Positions 18,553 through 26,836 of a DNA stretch of 64,000 nt are shown in pieces. The DNA lies in contig CAVPXL010000002.1 in NCBI GenBank assembly GCA_963709765.1, positions 1 to 64,000 of the forward strand, written 5' to 3'. The position numbers and the translations under genes were made by a program. The number at the start of each line of letters is the position of its first letter. Position 1 is the stretch's first letter. Under the pieces are notes generated by a model. The model did not search any database, was not told the origin of the DNA, and saw nothing but the letters and a program-made list of their open reading frames with translations. Source of the stretch: Roseitranquillus sp963709765. Its GTDB lineage: Bacteria; Pseudomonadota; Alphaproteobacteria; Rhodobacterales; Rhodobacteraceae.

Positions 18553-19347
18553 TCAGACCGCGCTCGGCGCGGGTCCCTTCGCGGCGAGGCGGGCGCGGAA
18601 CTCGGCCACCAGCGTCGCATGGTCATGGCCCTGGTCCAGCGACAGGCGGCGCAACCCGAAATAGACGTGCGCCATCTCCTGATAATAGCTGGTGAAGGCG
18701 TAATTCGTGGCCGCCCCCGCCGCCGCCCCCAGGATCGGCACCGCCTGCGCGGCGAGCTTCTGGCCCAGAACCCCCGCCAGACGCGGCGCGACCTTGGCGA
18801 TCAATCCCTTCACCGACGCCGACGAGAACGCCATCCGCGTCGACAGGAACACGAGGTCCGCCGCGTCGTCGTCCTCGAGCGGGCTCGCGGCGGCAAAGAC
18901 CTGCACGCATTCCAGCCGGACCTGCTCGTCGGACACGTCGAACCCGTGCGAGACCGCGATGTTCTGGATCGCGCGCAGCATCACGGTGGTCGTCACCGGC
19001 AGCTCGGCCAGCGCCGTCGGCAGGCCCCCGAAACCGCCCGCCGCCCCCATCGCCGTGGTCAGCGCGGTATTGAGCCAGGTTGTCGTGTCAGGCACATGGT
19101 CGCGCGACCGGATCGCGGCGTCGAACGCGACCTCCAGCGCCTTGCGCGTGGCGCCGTCGAGCCTGTCGCGCACGGTGACGGGCAAACGGTCGATCAGCGA
19201 CTCGGCGCCGCCCCCCACCACGCTCACCACCTGCATGACCAGGCCGTCGGCGTTGCGGTAGCGCGCGGTCAGCGCGTCGAGCCGCGCGAGCGTTTCGTCA
19301 TCAAGGGGGGCGGTCACGATCTGGGTGCTGTTCATGGCCGCGATCAT
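18553..19347 (-). CDS. EcsC family protein
   Basis: The 264-residue protein belongs to the EcsC family, named after a Bacillus ABC-transporter-associated protein, with no settled biochemical role. Typical stretches are GGLPTALAELPVTTTVMLRA, LIAKVAPRLAGVLGQKLAAQ and VPILGAAAGAATNYAFTSYY, a glycine/alanine-rich amphipathic region that may associate with membrane. The ATG at 19347 is chosen because it overlaps the upstream acetyltransferase stop as ATGA; an internal ATG at 19335 is possible. Translation is therefore likely coupled to the acetyltransferase gene. Confidence 0.85.
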   Translation of the reverse strand: MIAAMNSTQIVTAPLDDETLARLDALTARYRNADGLVMQVVSVVGGGAESLIDRLPVTVRDRLDGATRKALEVAFDAAIRSRDHVPDTTTWLNTALTTAMGAAGGFGGLPTALAELPVTTTVMLRAIQNIAVSHGFDVSDEQVRLECVQVFAAASPLEDDDAADLVFLSTRMAFSSASVKGLIAKVAPRLAGVLGQKLAAQAVPILGAAAGAATNYAFTSYYQEMAHVYFGLRRLSLDQGHDHATLVAEFRARLAAKGPAPSAV

Positions 19348-19805
19348 GGAGCCTCGCGCACGCGCAGGCAAGCGTCCCACGGCCGCACCTCGCCCGTCAC
19401 CCCGGCCCAGGCCCCGGTCACCAGCTCCAGCCCGAGGATCCGCGCGGGGTTGGTCGGCCCCGGCATCTCCACGCCCTCCAGCCGCCGGAACCCGAAGCGC
19501 CCGTAATAGGGCGCGTCGCCGACAAGGAGCATCCGCTCCCAGTCGCCCGCCCGCTCGACGGCGGAGCGGATCAGGAACCCGCCCAGCCCCTCGCCCTGAT
19601 GGGTCTGGTGCACCGCGACCGGCCCCAGCAACAGCGCGGGCGCCGCGCCCACGCGCACCGGCCAGTGCCGGATCGCCGCCGCCACCTCGCCGCCGTGGCG
19701 CAGCACCAGGCACAGCGCCGCCACCGGCGCCACGCCCTCGCGCAGCCGGTAGGACGACAACGCCGTGCGCCCCGGCGCAAAGCACTGGTCGTAAAGTGTC
19801 TCCAC
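19344..19805 (-). CDS. GNAT family N-acetyltransferase, start uncertain
   Basis: The product is a GNAT acetyltransferase of the YhbS type: LLLGPVAVHQTHQGEGLGGF is the acetyl-CoA-binding region, followed by YYGRFGFRRLEGVEMPGP. The only standard start codon is the GTG at 19805, but the coding pattern continues 13 codons further upstream (RLEQERPEDAAE), as expected for the first strand of the fold. There a perfect GGGAGG site precedes an ATC codon at 19844-19842. Either ATC is used or one base is misread there. The substrate is unknown. The stop overlaps the EcsC start. Confidence 0.8.
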   Translation of the reverse strand: METLYDQCFAPGRTALSSYRLREGVAPVAALCLVLRHGGEVAAAIRHWPVRVGAAPALLLGPVAVHQTHQGEGLGGFLIRSAVERAGDWERMLLVGDAPYYGRFGFRRLEGVEMPGPTNPARILGLELVTGAWAGVTGEVRPWDACLRVREAP

Positions 19806-19874
19806 CTCGGCGGCATCTTCGGGCCGTTCCTGCTCCAGCCTGATGGCGCCCTCCCTCGGCGGACCACTGGTGGC

Positions 19875-19896
19875 GACCTAGCATGCGCGCTAGGTC
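19875..19896. promoter_or_regulatory. perfect inverted repeat in divergent promoter region
   Basis: GACCTAGC and its exact complement GCTAGGTC are separated by six bases, between the GNAT gene (minus) and the flavin reductase gene (plus, starting 28 bases away). The position and symmetry fit an operator for a dimeric regulator, and CTAG is generally a rare tetramer in bacterial genomes. It could also fold as an RNA hairpin. Confidence 0.45.
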
Positions 19897-19923
19897 GGGC
19901 ACAAACCACGAGGAAGAGGCGCG

Positions 19924-20529
19924 ATGTTCTACAGACCCCAGGATGGCCACGGCCTGCCCCACAACCCGTTCAACGCGGTGGTGACACCCCGCCCGATCGG
20001 CTGGATCTCGACGCGCGGCGCGGACGGGTCGGAAAACCTCGCGCCCTACTCGTTCTTCAACGCCGTCGCCTACGTTCCGCCACAGGTGATGTTCGCCTCG
20101 ACTTCGGCCAAGGACGACCGCGGCGACACCAAGGACAGCGTCGCCAACATCCGCGACACGGGCGTGTTCTGCGTCAACATCGTCTCCTACGCGCTGCGCG
20201 ATTCGATGAACGCCTCGTCGGGGCCGTGGCCGCGCGAGGTGGACGAGTTCGACAAGGCGGGGCTCAGCCGCGCCGAATGCGACACGATTCCCTGCAGCCG
20301 CGTCGTCGCCGCGCCCGCCAACCTCGAATGCAAACTCACGCAGATCGTGACCCTGCCGGGGGCGGCCAACTTCATGGTCCTGGGCGAGGTGACGGGCGTG
20401 CATCTGCGCGACGATTGCGTGGTGGACGGCCGCTTCGACGTCACCCGCTACCAGCCGCTCGCCCGGCTCGGCTACCGCGACTACGCCCGCGTGAGCGAGG
20501 TCTTCAGTCTCAGGCGACCCGGAGAATAG
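19924..20529 (+). CDS. flavin reductase family protein
   Basis: The 201-residue protein has the FMN-binding split-barrel fold of the flavin reductase-like family. VVTPRPIGWISTRGADGSEN near the start and NLAPYSFFNAVAYVPPQVMF are the FMN-binding region. Such proteins reduce flavin with NAD(P)H for a monooxygenase, or act as stand-alone flavoproteins; no monooxygenase gene is adjacent. GAGGAAGAGG precedes the ATG. A perfect inverted repeat lies in its promoter region. It ends convergent with the SulP gene, with a copy of a dispersed repeat in the gap. Confidence 0.9.
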   Translation: MFYRPQDGHGLPHNPFNAVVTPRPIGWISTRGADGSENLAPYSFFNAVAYVPPQVMFASTSAKDDRGDTKDSVANIRDTGVFCVNIVSYALRDSMNASSGPWPREVDEFDKAGLSRAECDTIPCSRVVAAPANLECKLTQIVTLPGAANFMVLGEVTGVHLRDDCVVDGRFDVTRYQPLARLGYRDYARVSEVFSLRRPGE

Positions 20530-20535
20530 GACCGT

Positions 20536-20586
20536 CGGGGGGGAACGCCCGACCTCGGAGGCCCCTGCGGGACCCCGCTCGGCCGG
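20536..20586 (+). repeat. dispersed intergenic GC-rich repeat, copy 1
   Basis: This 51-base segment after the flavin reductase stop resembles positions 40098-40148 after topA at 42 of 51 bases. The conserved core begins CCTCGG and ends CGCTCGGCCGG at the same spacing. G-rich and C-rich blocks allow hairpins. Confidence 0.55.
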
Positions 20587-20602
20587 GCGTGCTGCCGCGG
20601 GC

Positions 20603-22210
20603 CTAGTGGCCGGCGCCGAGCTGCCCGGTGCGGACGGAATAGTCGACGGCGACGCCGTAATCCGGGTCGTCGTCGCTGTCGACCATGAGCTGACCCGCGC
20701 GGTTGAGCAGCCGGTGGCAGTCGCGGCTGATGTGGCGCAGCTGGATGCGCTTGCCGGCGGCCTCGTACTTCGCGGCCAGCGCCTCGACGGCCGTGAGCGC
20801 CGACTGGTCCGCGATCCGGCTGTCGGCGAAATCGACCACCACCGTGTCGGGGTCGTCCTCGGGATGGAACAGGTCCGCGAACCCCGACGCCGAGCCGAAG
20901 AACAGCGGCCCGTGCACCCGGTAGACCCGCGCGCCCTCCTCCTCCTCGACCGTCGCGGTGATGCGCTTGGCGTTGGTCCAGGCGTATTCCAGCGCCGAGA
21001 CGATCACCCCCACGACCACCGCCGTCGCCAGATCGGTCAGCACCGTCACCACGGTCACCAGCACGATGACCAGCGCGTCAGGCAGCGGCACCTTGCGCAG
21101 GATCACCAGCGAGCGCCACGCGAAGGTGCCGATCACCACCATGAACATCACGCCCACCAGCGCCGCCAGCGGGATCTGCTCGATCGCCGGCGCCGCGACC
21201 ACGATGAACGCCAGCAGGAACAGCGCCGCCGCGACGCCCGACAGGCGATGCCGCCCGCCCGACTTCACGTTGATCATCGACTGGCCGATCATCGCGCAGC
21301 CGCCCATGCCGCCGAACAGCCCGGTCACGGTGTTGGCCGCGCCCTGGGCGATGCATTCCTGGCTGGCGCCGCCCTTCTTCCCGGTGATCTCGCCCACCAG
21401 GTTCAGCGTCAGCAGGCTCTCGATCAGCCCGATCGCCGCCAGGATCGCGGCATAGGGGAAGATGATCGACAGCGTCTCCCAGTCGAGCGGCACCATCGGG
21501 ATGTGGAACGCCGGCAACCCGCCCTCGATGGAGGCCATGTCGCCGACCCGCGGCACGTCGAGCCCGAGCGCGATCACGATCAGCGCCGTCAGCCCGATCC
21601 CCGCCAGCGGCGCGGGAATCGCGGTGGTGAACTTCGGCGTCGCCCAGATCACCGCCATGGTCAGCGCCACCAGCCCCAGCATCAGGATCAGCGGCCAGCC
21701 CGACAGCCACTCGCCGCCCGCCATGCCGTGCCCCGAGGCCTCGGCGGTGCCCGGCACCTGGAACTGGCTGAGCTGCGCCATGAAGATCACGATCGCCAGC
21801 CCGTTGACGAAGCCGAGCATCACCGGATGCGGCACCAGCCGGATGAACTTGCCCCAGCGCAGCACCCCCGCCAGGATCTGCATGATCCCCATCAGCACCA
21901 CGGTCGCGAACAGGTACTCCACCCCGTGCTGCGCCACGAGGCTGACCATCACCACGGCCAGCGCCCCGGTCGCGCCCGAGATCATCCCCGGCCGCCCGCC
22001 GAACAGCGCGGTGATCAGCCCCACCATGAACGCCGCGTGCAGGCCGACCAGCGGATGGACCCCGGCGACGAAGGAGAACGCCACCGCCTCGGGCACCAGC
22101 GCCAGCGCGACCGTCAGACCCGACAGGATCTCGATGCGCAGGCTGTTGGACGGCGGCAAACCGCGGGCCAGACCGATCTGGTCGGCGAAGGTGGCGAGGC
22201 CGGATTTCAT
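20603..22210 (-). CDS. SulP family inorganic anion transporter with STAS domain
   Basis: The 535-residue inner-membrane transporter belongs to the SulP/SLC26 family (sulfate, bicarbonate or other anions). It starts MKSGLATFADQIGLARGLPP, enters the membrane at LRIEILSGLTVALALVPEAV, and shows the family segments MISGATGALAVVMVSLV and CAMIGQSMINVKSGGRHRLS. Residues about 420-535 form the cytoplasmic STAS domain (VVDFADSRIADQSALTAVEA). The ATG at 22210 is chosen because the upstream extension is Arg-rich. The transported anion is not evident; no carbonic anhydrase or sulfate assimilation gene is adjacent. Confidence 0.93.
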   Translation of the reverse strand: MKSGLATFADQIGLARGLPPSNSLRIEILSGLTVALALVPEAVAFSFVAGVHPLVGLHAAFMVGLITALFGGRPGMISGATGALAVVMVSLVAQHGVEYLFATVVLMGIMQILAGVLRWGKFIRLVPHPVMLGFVNGLAIVIFMAQLSQFQVPGTAEASGHGMAGGEWLSGWPLILMLGLVALTMAVIWATPKFTTAIPAPLAGIGLTALIVIALGLDVPRVGDMASIEGGLPAFHIPMVPLDWETLSIIFPYAAILAAIGLIESLLTLNLVGEITGKKGGASQECIAQGAANTVTGLFGGMGGCAMIGQSMINVKSGGRHRLSGVAAALFLLAFIVVAAPAIEQIPLAALVGVMFMVVIGTFAWRSLVILRKVPLPDALVIVLVTVVTVLTDLATAVVVGVIVSALEYAWTNAKRITATVEEEEGARVYRVHGPLFFGSASGFADLFHPEDDPDTVVVDFADSRIADQSALTAVEALAAKYEAAGKRIQLRHISRDCHRLLNRAGQLMVDSDDDPDYGVAVDYSVRTGQLGAGH

Positions 22211-22380
22211 CAAGGGACGCGTCTCCCGTGCTGGCAGGACGAAGCCGCGACGTCTACCGGACGTCCCCACCGAGGGCACCCCCGCGCGGCGGGCAGCAGC
22301 CATGCGGCGGGTGCATAGGCGCTTTTCCTCGGGCAGGCAATCACCTAGGGTCGGCGCCTGCTCAGAGCGAGGAACACTGC

Positions 22381-22794
22381 ATGCCCGAAACCCGACGCGC
22401 CAACAGCGTTTTCATCAACCTGCCCGTGTCCGACGTGGCCCGCGCGCAGGATTTCTTCGAGAGCCTCGGCTTCGAGGCCGACCCGCGCTTCGCGGCCGAG
22501 GATCGCGCCGCCTGCATCGTCTTTTCCGACAGCGTCTCGGCCATGCTGGTCAGCCGCGACACCTTCGCGGCGCTCGCCAACAAGCCGGTCGCCAACACCG
22601 CGACCGTGACCTCGGTGATGACCTGCCTGCGCCTGCCCAGCCGCGAGCAGGTGGACGAGATGATGCAGGCCGCCCTGGAAGGCGGCGCCACCGAGCCGCG
22701 CGGCCCCAACAGCCAGGAATCGATGCACAGCCGCGCCTTCGAGGACCCCGACGGCCATGTCTGGGAACTGCTCTGGGTCAGCGCCGAGGCCTGA
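22381..22794 (+). CDS. VOC family (glyoxalase-like) protein
   Basis: The 137-residue protein has a vicinal-oxygen-chelate fold of the glyoxalase/bleomycin-resistance class. VFINLPVSDVARAQDFFESL opens the first module and SRAFEDPDGHVWELLWV closes the second, with a metal-ligand-like Glu in the last strand. It resembles the 'lactoylglutathione lyase-like' group of unknown substrate. The start is the ATG at 22381, since the upstream frame reads through the SulP promoter region. It precedes mtnP by 28 bases. Confidence 0.88.
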   Translation: MPETRRANSVFINLPVSDVARAQDFFESLGFEADPRFAAEDRAACIVFSDSVSAMLVSRDTFAALANKPVANTATVTSVMTCLRLPSREQVDEMMQAALEGGATEPRGPNSQESMHSRAFEDPDGHVWELLWVSAEA

Positions 22795-22822
22795 CCCCTC
22801 CCCGCCACGACTCGAGGCTGCC

Positions 22823-23710
22823 ATGTCCAACACCACCATCGGCGTCATCGGCGGCTCGGGGCTCTACGAGATCGCGGGCCTCGACGCCGCCGCCTGGCGC
22901 CGGGTCGAGACGTCCTGGGGCGCGCCCTCGGACGAGATCCTGACCGGCACCCTCGACGGCGTGGCGATGGCCTTCCTGCCCCGGCACGGGCGCGGCCACG
23001 TCCACGGCCCGTCCACCATCCCCTACCGCGCCAACATCGACGCCATGAAGCGGCTCGGCGTGACCGACCTCGTCAGCCTCTCGGCCTGCGGCTCGTTCCG
23101 CGAGCACATGGCGCCGGGCGATTTCGTCATTGTCGATCAGTTCGTCGATCGCACGACCGCGCGCGAAACCTCCTTCTTCGGGTCCGGCTGCGTCGCCCAT
23201 GTGAGCCTCGCCCACCCGACCTGCGCCCGCCTCGGGCGGGCCTGCGCCGACGCCGCCGAAGCCGCCGGCGTGCGCGTCCACCGGGGCGGCACCTACCTCG
23301 CCATGGAAGGCCCGCAATTCAGCACGCTTGCCGAAAGCCGCCTCTACCGCGAGGTCTGGGGCTGCGACGTGATCGGCATGACCAACATGCCCGAGGCCCG
23401 GCTCGCCCGCGAGGCCGAGATCTGCTATGCCAGCATCGCCATGATCACCGATCACGACAGCTGGCATCCCGATCACGGCGCCGTGGAGATCACCGACATC
23501 CTGCGCACCATGACCGCCAATTCCGCCCATGCCCGCGCCGTCGTCACCGGACTGCCATCCCATCTCGGAGCGGACAGCCCGGGATCGGTCCGCGCACCCT
23601 GCGCCCACGGCTGCGACCGGGCCCTCGACCACGCGATCCTGACGGCGCCGGGCGCGCGGGACGCGGACCTTGTCGCCCGGCTCGACGCCATCGCAGGGAG
23701 AGTGCTGTGA
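22823..23710 (+). CDS. mtnP: S-methyl-5'-thioadenosine phosphorylase
   Basis: The 295-residue enzyme cleaves methylthioadenosine with phosphate into adenine and methylthioribose-1-phosphate. Family marks are GVIGGSGLYEI near the N-terminus, LPRHGRGHVHGPSTIPYRAN, VDQFVDRTTARETSFF, and the substrate loop TYLAMEGPQFSTLAESRLYR with GMTNMPEARLAREAEICYAS. The stop overlaps the GTG start of apt, whose enzyme recycles the released adenine, so the two steps are encoded as one unit. The ATG of MSNTTIG is chosen because the fold begins there. Confidence 0.96.
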   Translation: MSNTTIGVIGGSGLYEIAGLDAAAWRRVETSWGAPSDEILTGTLDGVAMAFLPRHGRGHVHGPSTIPYRANIDAMKRLGVTDLVSLSACGSFREHMAPGDFVIVDQFVDRTTARETSFFGSGCVAHVSLAHPTCARLGRACADAAEAAGVRVHRGGTYLAMEGPQFSTLAESRLYREVWGCDVIGMTNMPEARLAREAEICYASIAMITDHDSWHPDHGAVEITDILRTMTANSAHARAVVTGLPSHLGADSPGSVRAPCAHGCDRALDHAILTAPGARDADLVARLDAIAGRVL

Positions 23711-24274
23711 ATCCCCAGGAAACCAGGGCCGTGACCGCGCGCCGCAAGAGTGTCGCCGACTACATCCGCACCATCCCCGATTTCCCGCACCCGGGGATCA
23801 TGTTCCGCGACGTGACGACGCTGTTCGCCGATCCGCGCGGGCTGCGCATCGCCATCGACCAGCTCCTCGACCCCTATGCGGGCGAACCCATCGACAAGGT
23901 CGTGGGTCTCGAGGCGCGCGGCTTCGTGCTCGGCGGCGCCATCGCCCATCAGCTCAACCTCGGCTTCGTGCCGATCCGCAAGGCGGGCAAGCTGCCGGGG
24001 AAGACCATCCGGCAGAGCTACAAGCTCGAATACGGCGAGGCGACGGTCGAGCTCCACGACGACGCCATCGCGCCGGGCGAGCGCATCCTGCTGGTCGACG
24101 ACCTGCTCGCCACCGGCGGCACCGCGGCCGCCGGCATCGACCTCGTCGAGCGGCTGGGCGGTCAGATCGTCGGCTGCGCCTTCATCATCGAACTGCCCGC
24201 CCTCGGCGGGCGCAAGGTGCTCGAAGCGGCCGGCCACGACGTCCACGTTCTGGTGGCGCTTCGACGGCGAATAG
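23707..24274 (+). pseudogene. apt: adenine phosphoribosyltransferase, frameshifted in the last codons
   Basis: This enzyme makes AMP from adenine and PRPP. The sequence is a complete Apt: DYIRTIPDFPHPGIMFRDVT at the start and the PRPP-binding loop ILLVDDLLATGGTAAAGID. The GTG start overlaps the mtnP stop (GTGA) and has GGGAG upstream. In the last eight codons one extra base at about 24257-24260 shifts the frame. Removing it gives VLVAFDGE and a TAG at 24272, for a normal 188 residues. As written, the frame runs on for over 1 kb through non-coding and antisense sequence. An indel in the sequence is the simplest explanation; the enzyme core is intact either way. Confidence 0.88.
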
Positions 24275-24513
24275 GTCCCTGCGAAATCCGTTTCCGGGCC
24301 CTTCGACAACTTGCAGATCTGGCCCGATTTCTTGTTACAAGTTTAAAACGGGGGGGTAAATTCTTGCACGAAGTTGCAAGAAACGGCGCCGCGGCGGCCG
24401 CGCGGACCCTGCTTCGATTATTTATCCCTCCGACCGGAACTCCCGCGGCCCCTTCCCGTTATGGTTGCAACGGCACCTATTTTCCCTCAGCCGTTCCTGC
24501 ACCACTCACAAAC
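24275..24513. other. AT-richer convergent intergenic region with TTGCA-type motifs and a G7 run
   Basis: No gene is visible between apt and the FAD oxidase. The stretch is much less GC-rich than its surroundings. At about 24309-24382 it contains ACTTGCAGA, CTTGTTACAAG, a run of seven G, and the near-palindrome TTCTTGCACGAAGTTGCAAG. Similar elements occur before scoA and before dprA. A small RNA is possible but I cannot delimit one. Confidence 0.4.
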
Positions 24514-24539
24514 GAAGGGCGCCGTTCGCGGCGCCCTTC
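24514..24539. terminator. bidirectional terminator hairpin overlapping FAD oxidase stop
   Basis: GAAGGGCGCC and GGCGCCCTTC form a perfect 10-base stem with a six-base loop between convergent genes. The right arm overlaps the stop codon of the minus-strand oxidase. Confidence 0.65.
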
Positions 24540-25951
24540 ACCGTCTGAGCACGGCCCCCGGATTCATGATCCCCGCCGGGTCCAGCGCCTCCTTGATCGC
24601 GCGCATCGCCGCCAGCTTGACCGGGTCGCCATAGCGTTCAAGATCCGCGACCTTGAGCCGTCCGATCCCGTGCTCGGCGCTGAACGAGCCGTCGCACTCC
24701 TGCACCAGATCGTGAACGATCTCCGTGATTCCAGTGGCTTGAGCGCGCCAGGCATCGCGCGTCTCGCCCTTCGGCGGGAACACGTTGTAATGCAGATTGC
24801 CGTCGCCCAGATGCCCGAACGCGTTGATCCGCACCGCCCCGACACGCGCCAGCGCGACAGCCGCCCGCGCGATGAAATCCGGAATCGCCCCGAGCGGCAG
24901 CGACACGTCATGCGAGGCGATCGCGCCCACCCGCTTGTTCGCCTCGGGCAGCGATTCCCGCACATGCCAGAACGCGTCCCGCTGCGCCTCCGACTGCGCC
25001 ACCACGCCGTCGGTCACCAGCCCCCGCTCATCCGCCGCAATAAACAGCTCTTCCAATGCCCCGTCCGGGATCGAGCGCCGCCGGCAGGCCAAGCTCGATC
25101 AGCACCGTCCAATCCGGCGCCGGCTCGAACGGCACGCGCGCCTCGACCCCCGTTTCCCGGAGGAACTCGAAGCCCTGCCCCGCCATCAGCTCGAACGCCG
25201 ACACCCCCTCGCCGATCCGGTCCTGCGCCAGCGCCAGCAGGTCGAGCGCGGCCTCCGGCCCCGGCACCACCAGCATCGCCGCGCCCCGCCGCGCCGGACG
25301 CGGGAAAAGCCGCAGCGACGCCGCCGTGATCACCCCCAGCGTCCCCTCGGACCCGATCAGCAAGTGCCTGAGATCATAGCCGGTATTGTCCTTCCGCAGC
25401 CGCCGCAGCCCGTGCCAGATGCGCCCGTCCGGCATCACCGCCTCGAGCCCCAGCACCAGATCGCGCGCATTGCCGTAGCGCAGCACGTTCACCCCGCCCG
25501 CATTGGTCGACAGGAGCCCGCCGATCCGCGCCGAGCCCTCGCTCGCCAGCGACAGCGGAAACAGCCGGTCCACCGCCTCCGCCGCGTCCTGCACATCCGT
25601 CAGGATCGCGCCCGCCTCGGCCACCAGGACGTTCTCGCGCGGCAGCACGTCGCGGATCGCCGTCATCCGTTCCAGCGACAGAAGGATCGGCGCCGGCCCG
25701 TCCGAGAGAACCTGCCCGCCGACCAGCCCGGTGCCGCCGCCATAGGGCACGATGCCGACGCCCGCCCGGCCCGCCTGCCGCACGACCTCCGACACCTCCT
25801 CGGCGGAGGCCGGCGCGATAACCGCCGCCGCCTGCCCGCGCCAGCGCCCACGCGGCTCTTCCAGGTACGACGGCGCGATCTCGCGGAACGCCGCCTCCGG
25901 CAGCCGCGCCCGGAGCGCCTCGATCAGAGCGGTTCCGCCGTCGGCCGCCAT
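24538..25951 (-). pseudogene. FAD-linked oxidase (GlcD/D-lactate dehydrogenase family), one frameshift
   Basis: After repair the product is a 470-residue flavoprotein of the FAD-binding type 4 family, oxidising a 2-hydroxy acid such as D-lactate, D-2-hydroxyglutarate or glycolate. The FAD domain shows VPYGGGTGLVGGQVL, RIGGLLSTNAGGVNVLRYGN and LLIGSEGTLGVITAASLRLF. The C-terminal half has GAVRINAFGHLGDGNLHYNV and CDGSFSAEHGIGRLK, the usual metal and substrate His motifs. The frame is lost at about 25071-25080 after IELGLPAA and regained as IPDGALEELFIAADE by dropping one base. The ATG shares a base with the preceding gene's stop (TGATG). Likely a sequence error. Confidence 0.82.
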
Positions 25952-26776
25952 CACGGCGCCTCGTTGAGATGGGCGGGTTCGAGCACCACGACCGTCGGTC
26001 GGTCGGGCAGGCTGCGCAGGCTGACCACCAGGCTCTGATCGCCGGTGCGCCGCACATCGAACTCGTCGGACATGCCCGCCAGGAAGACATCGAGCGACCC
26101 GCGCCCGAACCAGTGCATCGGGATCACCACCGAGGCTCTTAGCCGCTTCAGCACCCGGATCATCGTCGGCAGGTCCAGCGTCAGGCCGCCGTCCACCGGC
26201 GCCATCACCACGTCGAGCCGGCCGAGCGCGGCGTACTGCATCTCGTCGGGTTCGTGGTGCAGGTGGCCCAGATGGCCGATGCAGAGCCCCTCCACCTCAA
26301 AGACGAAGATCGAGTTGCCGTAACCGTTCCACCCCGTCGCTGGCGAAGCCCGAACGGATGTCGGTCGGCACGTTGCGCACCAGCATCTCGCCCAGGTCGA
26401 GGTGGTGCTCGGTGGGCGTGCGCCCGTCGCCCCAGCCGCGCAGGACGTGCGGGATGGCCGGGTCGGGCGACGGCCGTCCAGTGGGTCGAATGCGCATGGT
26501 TCATCGTCACCACGTCCGGGACGAGATCGGATCGGTTGCCGAGAAAGCCCACATAATCGGTGACCGCGTTCAACCCGCCCGGCGTCTGGAGCAGGAACAT
26601 CGCGTGATCGATGTAGCTGATGCGGACCGAGAAATCTGGCACCGTTTCGGTGTAGTTCGCGCGCCAGACAAGCCCCGGCGCGGCATTCGGCAACGGCGAT
26701 GCAATGGCTCGGCCGACGCTCCTGCGCGGTGGCGGCGCCGCCCGCAAGAGCGCGAGGCAAGGATAAGTCGCAGCAT
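25951..26776 (-). pseudogene. metallo-beta-lactamase fold hydrolase, four frameshifts
   Basis: Four single-base insertions break this gene at about 26746-26749, 26686-26687, 26471-26476 and 26332-26335 (a C4 run). Reading across them gives 273 residues: signal-like start MLRLILAS, then AQERRPSHCIAVAD, WRANYTETVPDFSVRISYID, VTMNHAHSTHWT, HVLRGWGDGRTPTEHHLDLG, GNSIFVFEVEGLCIGHLGHL and ASVVIPMHWFGRGSLDVF. The His-rich motifs place it in the metallo-beta-lactamase (UlaG/RomA-like) fold with probable periplasmic location. AGAGGGG precedes the ATG. Four breaks in 826 bases are extreme, but every intervening piece is well conserved, which argues for sequencing error over decay. Confidence 0.75.
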
Positions 26777-26836
26777 GATACCCCTCTTTCGGACCAGCCT
26801 GGCATGAGTGGCGCGCGATGTCCCTGCGGCGCCTTT

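Noticed and set aside
20606..22318. Plus-strand frame of 570 codons opposite the SulP transporter
   Set aside because: Composition is Arg/His/Gln-rich without any fold-like pattern, and it exactly mirrors the transporter gene.
23707..25329. A single 540-residue protein starting with the Apt domain
   Set aside because: The extension begins at a +1 break in the last Apt codons and then runs antisense through the FAD oxidase; removing one base gives the normal Apt end.
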